A DNA stretch of 64,000 nucleotides from Peptococcaceae bacterium 1198_IL3148 (lineage in GTDB: Bacteria; Bacillota; Desulfotomaculia; Desulfotomaculales; Desulfohalotomaculaceae): positions 62,001-126,000 of the forward strand of contig JBAIYS010000005.1 in NCBI GenBank assembly GCA_036763105.1, given 5' to 3'. The translations under genes were made by a program, and so were the position numbers. Of the stretch, positions 1 to 7,306 are shown one piece after another (the stretch's first letter is position 1; each line of letters opens with the position of its first letter). Under the pieces are notes generated by a model that was not told the origin of the DNA, searched no databases, and saw only the letters and a program-made list of their open reading frames with translations.

Positions 1-1649
1 ACCTGTACTTTTTCGTGACGGCGCACCACACCGGAAATTACTTTGCCGCGGTGAACAACAAAGTTCTCCACGGGCTTATTAACCCCTTGAATTTCCACTT
101 TAAAATCCTTACCAATAACATATCCGTGGTCCGCCACTTGGCCACCGCTTTCAGCATAACAAGGAGTTACATCCAAAATCAGTTCAATTTCTTCCCCAGC
201 CACCGCCTGTAGTTCTTGTAAATTATCTTTAACAATTCCTAGGATATTGGCTTCTGTTTTTAGTTGACCGTAACCAACAAAGTGGGTTTCGCCGTACTCT
301 TCCTTCAGCGCTTTATACATCGCACCCCGTTCAGATAAATATTCGGTCTCTTGGCGGGCATTGCGAGCCCGTTGCCGTTGCTCTTCCAGAGCCTGATTAA
401 AACCATCTTCGTCCACAGTTAAACCCTGTTCCTCGGCAATTTCTTTAGTTAGCTCCAACGGGAAACCAAAGGTATCATAAAGTCTAAAGGCATCGGCACC
501 GGTAATTTCGATTTGACCGGCAGCTTTAGCATCTGTCATTAACTGATTTAATATATCGGTACCTTGGGACAGCGTTTCTAAGAAACGTTCTTCCTCTGTG
601 CGTATAACCCGCAGAATGTGATCCCGCTTTTGGTTCAATTCCGGATAAGCACCAAACATTTTATCGATGACAGCGCCGGCAACCTTGTACAAAAAGGTAT
701 CCTCCATGCCCAGCACTCGACCAAAGCGAACCGCCCGGCGCAATAGCCGGCGAATAACGTAACCTCTGCCTTCGTTAGACGGTAGCGCACCATCGCTAAT
801 GGCAAAGGTAACCGCTCTGGCATGGTCGGCAATTACCTTTAGTGCTAAGTCGCTATCCCTTTGATCACCGTATTTTACGTTAACCAACGCCGCCGTAAAG
901 TCCATAATGTCACGCAACAGGTCGGTGTCAAAATTGGTGGCCACCCTTTGGATTACCGAAGTCACCCGTTCTAATCCCATACCGGTATCGATACCTTTAT
1001 TTTTTAGCGGTTTATAGTTACCCTCTTCATCACGGAAAAACTGAATGAAAACTAAGTTCCAGATTTCTAAGAAACGGTCACAGTCACAACCCACTGCACA
1101 ATCAGCGCTGCCGCAACCCCGTTCTGCACCTAAATCTATGTATATTTCGGAACAGGGACCACATGGTCCAACACCAATTTCCCAAAAGTTAGTATCTTTA
1201 CCCATCCGAACAATTTTGTCTGCTGGGATACCCACTTGTTTGTGCCAAATGTCAAAGGCTTCATCATCATCAAGATAGATGGTTATCCAGAGCTTGTCCT
1301 TAGGTAACCCAAGGGTTTCGGTGACAAATTCCCAAGCCCAGGGGATTGCCTGTTCTTTAAAATAATCACCAAAGGAAAAATTACCCAACATCTCAAAAAA
1401 AGTATGGTGCCGGGCAGTTTTACCCACTTCTTCAATGTCAGGGGTACGCAAACATTTTTGACAAGTGGTGACTCTAGTCACCTCCGGTGTAGCTTGTCCA
1501 GTGAAATAGGGTTTAAAGGGCACCATACCAGCTGCTGTCCATAAAATACTGGGATCATTATGGGGAATTAACGATGCGCTGGGTTGAATTTGGTGGCCAC
1601 GTTCTTCGAAGAATTTCAAAAATTTCTCTCTTATTTCATTACCAGTCAA
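1..1649 (-). CDS. alaS: Alanine--tRNA ligase, 5' part (runs off the left edge)
   Basis: This is the N-terminal ~550 residues of alanyl-tRNA synthetase, the cytoplasmic enzyme that charges tRNA-Ala. The translation from 1649 reads MTGNEIREKFLKFFEERGH, followed by the class II signature around TARHHTFFEMLGNFSFGDYF and VGPCGPCSEIY. The catalytic domain, tRNA-recognition domain and start of the editing domain are inside the window; the rest of the editing and C-Ala domains are cut off. The start is TTG at 1647-1649, chosen because AGGAGG lies about nine bases upstream and no in-frame ATG is nearby. A promoter and a terminator-like hairpin lie in its leader. Identity is certain; only the 3' end is missing. 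Confidence 0.97.
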   Translation of the reverse strand, partial: MTGNEIREKFLKFFEERGHQIQPSASLIPHNDPSILWTAAGMVPFKPYFTGQATPEVTRVTTCQKCLRTPDIEEVGKTARHHTFFEMLGNFSFGDYFKEQAIPWAWEFVTETLGLPKDKLWITIYLDDDEAFDIWHKQVGIPADKIVRMGKDTNFWEIGVGPCGPCSEIYIDLGAERGCGSADCAVGCDCDRFLEIWNLVFIQFFRDEEGNYKPLKNKGIDTGMGLERVTSVIQRVATNFDTDLLRDIMDFTAALVNVKYGDQRDSDLALKVIADHARAVTFAISDGALPSNEGRGYVIRRLLRRAVRFGRVLGMEDTFLYKVAGAVIDKMFGAYPELNQKRDHILRVIRTEEERFLETLSQGTDILNQLMTDAKAAGQIEITGADAFRLYDTFGFPLELTKEIAEEQGLTVDEDGFNQALEEQRQRARNARQETEYLSERGAMYKALKEEYGETHFVGYGQLKTEANILGIVKDNLQELQAVAGEEIELILDVTPCYAESGGQVADHGYVIGKDFKVEIQGVNKPVENFVVHRGKVISGVVRRHEKVQ

Positions 1650-1696
1650 AGGATGTAACCTCCTGTCCTCTATATTAACCTTTGATGAATTTTACT

Positions 1697-1747
1697 CAAA
1701 AATAAAACCTTCCCTCCCAACCGATGTCCGTTGTGGGGCGGAAAGGT
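1697..1747 (-). terminator. Terminator-like hairpin in the alaS leader
   Basis: On the minus strand an imperfect stem (arms about 1733-1747 and 1707-1721, 13 of 15 positions paired) is followed by a U-rich run at 1697-1706. It lies after the predicted alaS promoter and before the alaS start, so it could act as an attenuator. Alternatively it ends transcripts from the upstream permease gene. No T-box core sequence is present. Confidence 0.6.
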
Positions 1748-1769
1748 AGCAAGTTTATTACTCTAAATA

Positions 1770-1799
1770 ATTATATAGAAGTAGCCTGCTTATTGTCAA
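1770..1799 (-). promoter_or_regulatory. Predicted sigma-A promoter for alaS
   Basis: On the minus strand TTGACA (1794-1799) and TATAAT (1770-1775) are separated by 18 bases, both perfect consensus hexamers. Transcription would start near 1763, about 114 bases before the alaS start codon. Confidence 0.75.
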
Positions 1800-1827
1800 G
1801 AAATGTACTTGCCTGGATTAGACCTTC

Positions 1828-2874
1828 TTAAGGGAGATTTTGTAATACAATTTTTTGATACAAAAAGCTTAACAAAATCCGTAAAATTGCAGCCACCGGT
1901 ACAGCTAACAACATGCCCACAACACCATATAATTCTGCTCCTGCCAGTAAAACCATGATAATAAATAAAGGGTGCAGCCCAACACTCTGGCCCAGTACCT
2001 TAGGCGCCAATATGTTGCCTTCTATTTGCTGAATAATTAATATGGCCAACACAACCTTGATGGCCATATATTTTGATTGCATTAGGCCAATTGCCACTGC
2101 CGGTATGGCACCTAATATTGGCCCAAAGTACGGAATCAGTTCGGTTAAGCCAGCAATAATTCCCAGCATAACTGAATATTCCAAGCCCAAAAGGGCCATG
2201 GAGATACCCGTCATCAAACCAACTATAATTACTAAACTAAGGTGACCTCTAATGAAGCTAATTAGTACAACATTTATTTGGCGGGCCAAATGCCAAGTAT
2301 CAGAAAAATGACGTTCTGGCAACCAAACTGTCACCTTACTTTTAAAGGAATCGAGATCCTTTAAAATATAAAAGGCCAACACCGGTGCCAAAATAAAGTT
2401 TAAACTATGACCCAACAGACTAATTATTGATCTGACCGTGGCCACTAAAAGTTGCTGTAAAGTTGACTCAATCTCAGATATTTGTTGATCTATCGCTTGA
2501 CGCATAGCCTCAGGTAATTCAGTGCGGTAATAACTTTTTTGCACATTCTGCAAAAATATCTCCACTTGATCGGTGTAACTGGGCAACATATAAACCAACG
2601 TATGTAATTGATTTACTAGTCTAGGTATACCATACAATAATATGGCCGAAACAACTATCATTACTCCCATATAAGCCAGTAGTATTGCCAGTACACGGGG
2701 GGTTCCCCGTTCCTCCATCGCACAGACCAGTGGATACAGCAAATAAACCAGCACCGCTGCTAAAATAAACGAAACAAACAAATTGCGGATCAAATAAATA
2801 AAACCCATCGACATTAATAATAAAACTAAGTAAAACATATAACGATGTATTTTTTTATCATGCCACAGTGTCAT
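1828..2874 (-). CDS. AI-2E family transporter (PerM/YdiK-like permease)
   Basis: A 348-residue integral membrane protein of the AI-2E exporter family (old name UPF0118). Hydrophobic segments lie near residues 12-30, 33-50, 60-80, 150-172, and then a run of five from about 205 to 340, the usual layout. The family motif region GLTELIPYFGPILGAIPA is near residues 240-257. Family members include autoinducer-2 exporters, sodium/proton antiporters and proteins of unknown cargo, so the substrate cannot be read from sequence. The ATG start has GGAGA upstream. It sits directly upstream of alaS on the same strand and is probably transcribed separately from it. Confidence 0.88.
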   Translation of the reverse strand: MTLWHDKKIHRYMFYLVLLLMSMGFIYLIRNLFVSFILAAVLVYLLYPLVCAMEERGTPRVLAILLAYMGVMIVVSAILLYGIPRLVNQLHTLVYMLPSYTDQVEIFLQNVQKSYYRTELPEAMRQAIDQQISEIESTLQQLLVATVRSIISLLGHSLNFILAPVLAFYILKDLDSFKSKVTVWLPERHFSDTWHLARQINVVLISFIRGHLSLVIIVGLMTGISMALLGLEYSVMLGIIAGLTELIPYFGPILGAIPAVAIGLMQSKYMAIKVVLAILIIQQIEGNILAPKVLGQSVGLHPLFIIMVLLAGAELYGVVGMLLAVPVAAILRILLSFLYQKIVLQNLP

Positions 2875-2940
2875 TATCTATCTCCATCGTATAAAAAACT
2901 TGTATTTGCACCAATCCTTTTCAATTCCGGTAATGTAAAT

Positions 2941-2967
2941 AAAAAGTGAGGTATCACCTCACTTTTT
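2941..2967 (-). terminator. Rho-independent terminator (bidirectional)
   Basis: A perfect inverted repeat, AAAAAGTGAGGT / ACCTCACTTTTT, forms a hairpin with A and T runs on both sides. It lies just past the stop of the small gene at 2975-3142 and upstream of the permease gene. Confidence 0.85.
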
Positions 2968-2974
2968 CGAATAC

Positions 2975-3142
2975 CTATTTCATTAAATCTTGAACCCGAT
3001 GCGACACACCTCTCATCATGCGATTGGCCTGTTTACGACGTCGGGGTCCAATGATGTTGCGGTTGTTTTTTGGCTCCATATACATGCTCATCACTGCTCC
3101 TAAAACACTGCCGGCCACCATACCACTCCAAAATCCGCGCAA
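2975..3142 (-). CDS. Small YtxH-like protein
   Basis: A 55-residue ORF starting at TTG 3142 with GGGGGTG seven bases upstream. It begins MRGFWSGMVAGSVLGAVMSM, a short glycine-rich hydrophobic segment, followed by a strongly basic tail with GPRRRKQANRMMRG. This layout is typical of YtxH/gas-vesicle-like small membrane-anchored proteins, whose role is unknown. A terminator follows immediately. The good RBS, terminator and plausible composition support a real gene; the family call is by resemblance only. Confidence 0.6.
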   Translation of the reverse strand: MRGFWSGMVAGSVLGAVMSMYMEPKNNRNIIGPRRRKQANRMMRGVSHRVQDLMK

Positions 3143-3171
3143 CTTAATTCACCCCCTGTAACATATTGTAA

Positions 3172-3348
3172 TTACAGCAACATTGTTTGATTATTTGGAT
3201 CAAAGGCAACTAAACTACCATCTTCATCAACTTGAAAAATATCTACTCCTTCTTTGCTTTTTCGATACTCCACGCAACAGTCCCAACAGTAATACTGGTC
3301 TACTCCCACTTTGCCGGTGGCTTTGCCACCACATACAGGACAATTCAT
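3172..3348 (-). CDS. Small zinc-ribbon protein
   Basis: A 58-residue protein starting MNCPVCGGKATGKVGVDQYY with a second pair in CWDCC, so two CXXC-type pairs about 20 residues apart form a treble-clef or zinc-ribbon site. The rest is acidic and ends in FDPNNQTMLL. The ATG at 3346-3348 is preferred over a longer frame because AAAGGGGG precedes it. It sits between mnmA and the YtxH-like gene. I do not recognise a specific family; metal binding is inferred from the cysteines. Confidence 0.7.
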   Translation of the reverse strand: MNCPVCGGKATGKVGVDQYYCWDCCVEYRKSKEGVDIFQVDEDGSLVAFDPNNQTMLL

Positions 3349-3416
3349 TATAACCAAAATCCCCCTTTCAAAACGCAACAACAATGGTAATTATATTATT
3401 GCCGTAATTACACAAA

Positions 3417-3460
3417 AAAATGCAATGGGACCAATTTCTTTTACATCCCATTGCATTTTA
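3417..3460 (-). terminator. Terminator after mnmA
   Basis: An inverted repeat, AAAATGCAATGGGA (3417-3430) and TCCCATTGCATTTT (about 3445-3458), forms a 14-bp stem flanked by A/T runs. It lies 15 bases past the mnmA stop codon and closes the rrf2-iscS-iscU-mnmA operon. Confidence 0.85.
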
Positions 3461-3474
3461 AAATTAGATAAAAA

Positions 3475-4566
3475 TTATAAAACTTTTTCTATAGTGCCTC
3501 CTCCAACCAGGTAATCCCCTTGATAAAATACCACCGCTTGTCCGGGGGTAATGGCCTTTTGTGGTTGTTGAAAATGCACATGCACTTTCCCCGCGGGCAA
3601 TGGACTGATGATGGCCGGAGAAGGACTGCCATTATAGCGCACTTGGGCTTCTACTTCGGTAGGAGCCAGCAATTCTTTAAATAAAATAAAGTTATTATCT
3701 TCAGAAATCAAATCATGTTTAAATACCGCGTCTTCGGGGCCGATAACTACTGCGTTACGCTGGGGATCGATATCCACCACATAAACTCGTTCACCGGCGG
3801 CAATACCTAACCCCCGGCGCTGGCCAATGGTATAATGGGCTATCCCCTGATGTTCGCCCAACACATTTCCCTCTAAATCTAAAAACGGCCCTTTGGCAAA
3901 CTTGCTACCGGTTCTTTCTTCTAAAAACTTGCGATAGTTGTTATCCGGTACAAAACATATCTCTTGGCTTTCTGGTTTAGTGGCGGTGGACAAGCCCAGT
4001 TTGGCTGCCATTTCCCGCACCTCCGGTTTGGTATAGGCCGCAAGGGGCATCAAGGTGTGCTCAATTTGATACTGGGTCATGTTGTACAAGACATAGGTCT
4101 GATCTTTTTTATCATCAATGGCCTTTCTGATGGTCCAACGCTGATGCTCTTCTGAGTACCCCAAACGGGCATAGTGTCCGGTGGCAACATATTCTGCCCC
4201 CAGCGCCACCGCTTTATTTAATAAAGCCTCAAACTTAATATAACGGTTACAAGCAATACATGGATTGGGAGTGCGACCTTTAATATACTCGTCGGCAAAA
4301 TAGTCTATCACCTTTTGCTCAAAAAGCTCACGGAAATTCAAAACATAATAGGGAATCCCCAACTTGTTTGCCACCCGCCGGGCATCATCCACTGCCGTTA
4401 GCGAACAGCAACCAACGTAATCTTCATCAACCACCGTTACGTTAGGGTCCCAAATTTGCATGGTCACACCAATACAGTCATATCCCTGTTGCTGTAGCAA
4501 AGCGGCGGTGACAGAACTGTCTACGCCGCCGCTCATAGCTACCACTACTTTTTTATTGTTTGCCAA
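3475..4566 (-). CDS. mnmA: tRNA-specific 2-thiouridylase MnmA
   Basis: MnmA uses ATP and sulfur relayed from a cysteine desulfurase to make 2-thiouridine at the wobble base of Lys, Glu and Gln tRNAs. The 363-residue protein has the PP-loop AMSGGVDSSVTA at residues 10-21. Its two catalytic cysteines are C103 in NPCIACNRYIKF and C204 in QEICFVPDN. The C-terminal part is the beta-barrel with GQAVVFYQGDYLVGGGTI. The start is TTG with GTAGGTGA upstream. It is the last gene of the rrf2-iscS-iscU-mnmA operon, nine bases after iscU, which fits sulfur delivery from the adjacent IscS. The length is normal. Confidence 0.97.
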   Translation of the reverse strand: MANNKKVVVAMSGGVDSSVTAALLQQQGYDCIGVTMQIWDPNVTVVDEDYVGCCSLTAVDDARRVANKLGIPYYVLNFRELFEQKVIDYFADEYIKGRTPNPCIACNRYIKFEALLNKAVALGAEYVATGHYARLGYSEEHQRWTIRKAIDDKKDQTYVLYNMTQYQIEHTLMPLAAYTKPEVREMAAKLGLSTATKPESQEICFVPDNNYRKFLEERTGSKFAKGPFLDLEGNVLGEHQGIAHYTIGQRRGLGIAAGERVYVVDIDPQRNAVVIGPEDAVFKHDLISEDNNFILFKELLAPTEVEAQVRYNGSPSPAIISPLPAGKVHVHFQQPQKAITPGQAVVFYQGDYLVGGGTIEKVL

Positions 4567-4576
4567 TAAAATTCAC

Positions 4577-4948
4577 CTACGCACCATGAGTTTTACGATA
4601 ATTTTTAATTGCATCCTGCAGTGCATCAGCAGCCAAGTTTGAACAGTGCATCTTTTGCGGTGGCAGACCGTCTAAAGCCTCCGCCACCGATTTATTGGTA
4701 ATTTCCATGGCTTCATCCAAAGTCTTTCCTTTGGCCATTTCAGTTACCATACTGCTGGTGGCTATGGCAGCCCCACAACCAAAGGTTTGGAACTTAATAT
4801 CCTCAATGCGATTTTCATTGATTTTTAAATAAATTTTCATAATATCGCCACAGGTGGGGTTGCCAACTTGTCCCACCGCATCTGCGTCAGCCATTTCCCC
4901 TACATTACGTGGATTTGAAAAATGATCCATTACCTTTTCAGTATACAT
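4577..4948 (-). CDS. iscU: Fe-S cluster assembly scaffold IscU/NifU N-terminal type
   Basis: A 123-residue scaffold on which iron-sulfur clusters are built before transfer to apoproteins. The three cluster ligands are visible: C33 in GNPTCGDIM, C58 in TFGCGAAIA and C102 in KMHCSNLA. There is no C-terminal Nfu domain, so it is the single-domain form common in Clostridia. ATG at 4948 follows GGGAGAGGATAACCT. It lies between the desulfurase and mnmA in one operon, so the desulfurase probably feeds both cluster assembly and tRNA thiolation. Confidence 0.95.
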   Translation of the reverse strand: MYTEKVMDHFSNPRNVGEMADADAVGQVGNPTCGDIMKIYLKINENRIEDIKFQTFGCGAAIATSSMVTEMAKGKTLDEAMEITNKSVAEALDGLPPQKMHCSNLAADALQDAIKNYRKTHGA

Positions 4949-4974
4949 AGGTTATCCTCTCCCACCAATTTATA

Positions 4975-6198
4975 TTATTTACGACCACAGGATGAACATG
5001 ATCCGCCCGGAGTACAGTTTGGATCAAATCCCCCTGCTGCCAATGGAGACATTTGTCTTAGTCGTTCCACAATTGGAATTAAGCTATCTACAAAATAATC
5101 AACATCTTCTTCGGTGGTGTGTTTGCCCATACTAATCCTAAGGCTACCGTGGGCAATTTCCACCGGTATTCCCATGGCTAACAACACATGGGACGGTTCC
5201 AGGGAACCAGAGGTACATGCTGACCCGCTGGAAATGGCGATGCCCTTCATATCTAGCGAGAGCAACATTGATTCTCCTTCGACATACTCAATACAAAAAC
5301 TGGCATGACCCGGTATTCTTTTTTCTGGGTGGCCATTTGATCTGGTATTGGGTATACTGTTCAGCACTCTATCCACTACTTTTTTGTGCAGCTTGGTCAA
5401 TCTTTCATAATACTCCGGTTGATTGGCCACAGCCATTTCTATTGCTTTACCCAGACCAATAATGGCTGGAGCATTTTCAGTTCCGGGACGGCGGCGACGT
5501 TCTTGACCACCACCATACATGATTGGTTGCCACCAAGTACCCCGACGTAGGTACATCGCCCCAATTCCCTTAGGCCCATATATTTTATGACCCGAAAGGG
5601 TAAGTAAGTCAACGTTTAAATCATCTACATTTACTGGGATTTTACCAATACTTTGCACCGCATCAGTATGGAAAATAATTTTCCGTCCTTGCTTGCGCAA
5701 CATTTGCCCGATTTCTGCAATGGGCATTATTGTTCCCACTTCATTATTAGCATGCATAATTGATACCAGGATAGTTTTATCAGTTAAGGCATTGGCCACA
5801 TCTTCAACACTGACCAGGCCGTATTCATCAACCGGCAATACCGTTACTTCAAACCCCTCTTTAGCCAGCATTTCGCAGGTGGTTAGTACACAGTGATGTT
5901 CCACTGCTGTGGTAATAATATGATTACCCTTTTGTTTGTTGGCATAGGCCACACCTCTAAGGGCCATATTTGCTGCTTCGGTACCACCACTGGTGAAGGT
6001 TATTTCACCCACATGGGATGCACCAATGGCTACCCTTACCTGCTCCCGGGCATCTTCTACAGCCTTCCTTACTGGCCGGCCAAAGCCGTGGACACTGGAG
6101 GGATTACCATAATCCTCAACCATATACTTCATCATTAGTTCAGCCACTGCGGGGTCAGTTTGGGTCGTTGCAGAATTGTCCAAATACACTTTGCGCAT
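4975..6198 (-). CDS. iscS: Cysteine desulfurase (NifS/IscS family)
   Basis: A PLP enzyme that takes sulfur from cysteine as an enzyme-bound persulfide. In the 407-residue protein starting MRKVYLDNSATTQ, the PLP lysine is K205 (LSGHKIYGPK) and the catalytic cysteine is C328 in the loop SSGSACTSG. The start at 6196-6198 is chosen because GAGGAGG lies eight bases before it; a longer frame to 6222 has no such site. The C-terminus carries an unusual tail (residues about 388-407) with three extra cysteines, C395, C401 and C404. It is the second gene of the operon, after the Rrf2 regulator. The family is certain; the IscS rather than NifS name is a context choice. Confidence 0.95.
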   Translation of the reverse strand: MRKVYLDNSATTQTDPAVAELMMKYMVEDYGNPSSVHGFGRPVRKAVEDAREQVRVAIGASHVGEITFTSGGTEAANMALRGVAYANKQKGNHIITTAVEHHCVLTTCEMLAKEGFEVTVLPVDEYGLVSVEDVANALTDKTILVSIMHANNEVGTIMPIAEIGQMLRKQGRKIIFHTDAVQSIGKIPVNVDDLNVDLLTLSGHKIYGPKGIGAMYLRRGTWWQPIMYGGGQERRRRPGTENAPAIIGLGKAIEMAVANQPEYYERLTKLHKKVVDRVLNSIPNTRSNGHPEKRIPGHASFCIEYVEGESMLLSLDMKGIAISSGSACTSGSLEPSHVLLAMGIPVEIAHGSLRISMGKHTTEEDVDYFVDSLIPIVERLRQMSPLAAGGFDPNCTPGGSCSSCGRK

Positions 6199-6225
6199 AA
6201 GTAATGCCTCCTCGTTTACCATAAC

Positions 6226-6663
6226 TTATTCCTGATTTGATTGCTCTATTTTTTTAGCCTCTCGACACATGTCCGCCAGGTTAATAGAATCTATAACATC
6301 GGTGATACTATCCCTTACTTTCGCCCACACATTGCGAGAAATACAATAATGAAGTTGGTCACAGTCACCGGGTTCATCTTCATTAACACATTCCAACGGT
6401 GCTATCGGACCTTCCAGCACTCTTATTATATCCCCCACAGTGATATCCTCAGGGCTACGGGCTAAAACATAACCGCCTTGTGAACCGCGAATACTTTTAA
6501 CCAACCCAGCTTTGCGCAGCGAAGCAATTAGCTGCTCCAAATAATTATCTGACAATTGCTGACGTTCGGCCACCATTTTTAGCGGGATTGGACCTTTGCC
6601 ATAATTTAGAGCCAAATCAAACATCGCCCTTAAGCCATAATGCCCTTTGGTGGACAACTTCAA
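6226..6663 (-). CDS. Rrf2-family regulator, IscR-like
   Basis: A 145-residue winged-helix regulator starting MKLSTKGHYGLRAMFDLAL, the usual Rrf2 opening. Three cysteines, C92, C101 and C107 (spacing CX8CX5C), are where IscR-type members bind a 2Fe-2S cluster, so it probably senses Fe-S status. It heads the operon with iscS, iscU and mnmA, the expected target set. A 25-bp palindrome overlaps its own promoter, which suggests autoregulation. The start is TTG at 6661-6663 behind GGAGGTGG; a longer frame to 6726 would run into the operator region. CymR is the Bacillus gene at the same locus, but CymR lacks these cysteines. Confidence 0.93.
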   Translation of the reverse strand: MKLSTKGHYGLRAMFDLALNYGKGPIPLKMVAERQQLSDNYLEQLIASLRKAGLVKSIRGSQGGYVLARSPEDITVGDIIRVLEGPIAPLECVNEDEPGDCDQLHYCISRNVWAKVRDSITDVIDSINLADMCREAKKIEQSNQE

Positions 6664-6724
6664 ATAACCACCTCCAGTAAAGCAATCACAAACCCTACTA
6701 CTTTGATAGGGAATGTTGCTAAAC

Positions 6725-6756
6725 ATATCCTAGCACAGCACTAGGATATTTGTCAA
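6725..6756 (-). promoter_or_regulatory. isc operon promoter with overlapping palindromic operator
   Basis: On the minus strand -35 TTGACA (6751-6756) and -10 TAGGAT (6727-6732) are 18 bases apart. A perfect inverted repeat, ATATCCTAG-N7-CTAGGATAT (6725-6749), covers the spacer and -10 region. This is where an Rrf2 dimer would block RNA polymerase. The start codon is about 60 bases downstream. Confidence 0.8.
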
Positions 6757-6929
6757 CGTTAATTCCTACCTATGCACTTGGTTTTTTTCTTTGAGCTAAT
6801 TTTACTTAATTATACATATGTATGTTATTTCTTCCTTGATTTGGTTAGTTGTATGCATTAATTGTAATTATTTTAAGGGTGTATTGTGGGTTAATTATCG
6901 CTATAGTTTTTGCTACTCGCTAAGACATC

Positions 6930-7247
6930 GTGGCTTTTACTGTGGTTTGAATCTGTTTTGCTGTTGGGATTTAGGTTACGGAAAACCTGACACCTGCTGC
7001 ACCGCTCACTTTTGGGATAGTTTCGCAGACCGAACTAATGCTCATCCAACCGGCTCCGGCAGGGTCCCCGGCAAATTCGCCGTCCATGGCTCAGTTGCCG
7101 GTGGCGCACGTCCTATGCGCCACCCTGCCTCCACCGGTCTACTTCGCTAAGTTCGGTTCACTGCTCAACTATATGTCGTTCGCTTACTGCAGCAGGTATC
7201 GGGTTTTAAAATTAATCCTTTGTTCGTAAAGCAAGGGCAAAAGCCAC
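6930..7247 (+). repeat. Dispersed MITE-like repeat, copy 1 (318 bp)
   Basis: This gene-free gap (6757-7298) is largely filled by a repeat whose inverted partner lies at 16322-16549. The ends are near-perfect inverted repeats, GTGGCTTTTAC (6930-6940) and GCAAAAGCCAC (7237-7247). The strongest match to copy 2 is about 7062-7215; the left end up to about 6978 also aligns. A segment of about 80-95 bases (about 6979-7060) is present only here. The ORFs inside it follow no RBS and look accidental. A hairpin, GGCAAAAGC-CACCT-GCTTTTGCC, overlaps the right end (7236-7258). Confidence 0.75.
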
Positions 7248-7288
7248 CTGCTTTTGCCACAGCACATGATTGAATAGCTAGTTTTAAC

Positions 7289-7306
7289 AATTCAAAATTC
7301 ATAATT
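7289..7306. repeat. Short AT-rich repeat at the 3' end of rarA
   Basis: AATTCAAAATTCATAATT overlaps the rarA stop. Close variants occur at 16701-16728 and 23971-24043, also right at the 3' ends of minus-strand genes. Confidence 0.5.

Noticed and set aside
1650-1800. T-box leader for alaS
   Set aside because: The AGGGTGGNACCGCG core is absent and the leader before the hairpin is far too short.
6818-7150. 110-codon forward ORF in the gap before rarA
   Set aside because: It has no RBS, is rich in Cys and Trp in an unlikely pattern, and runs through the dispersed repeat; the same accidental frame appears in copy 2 on the other strand.
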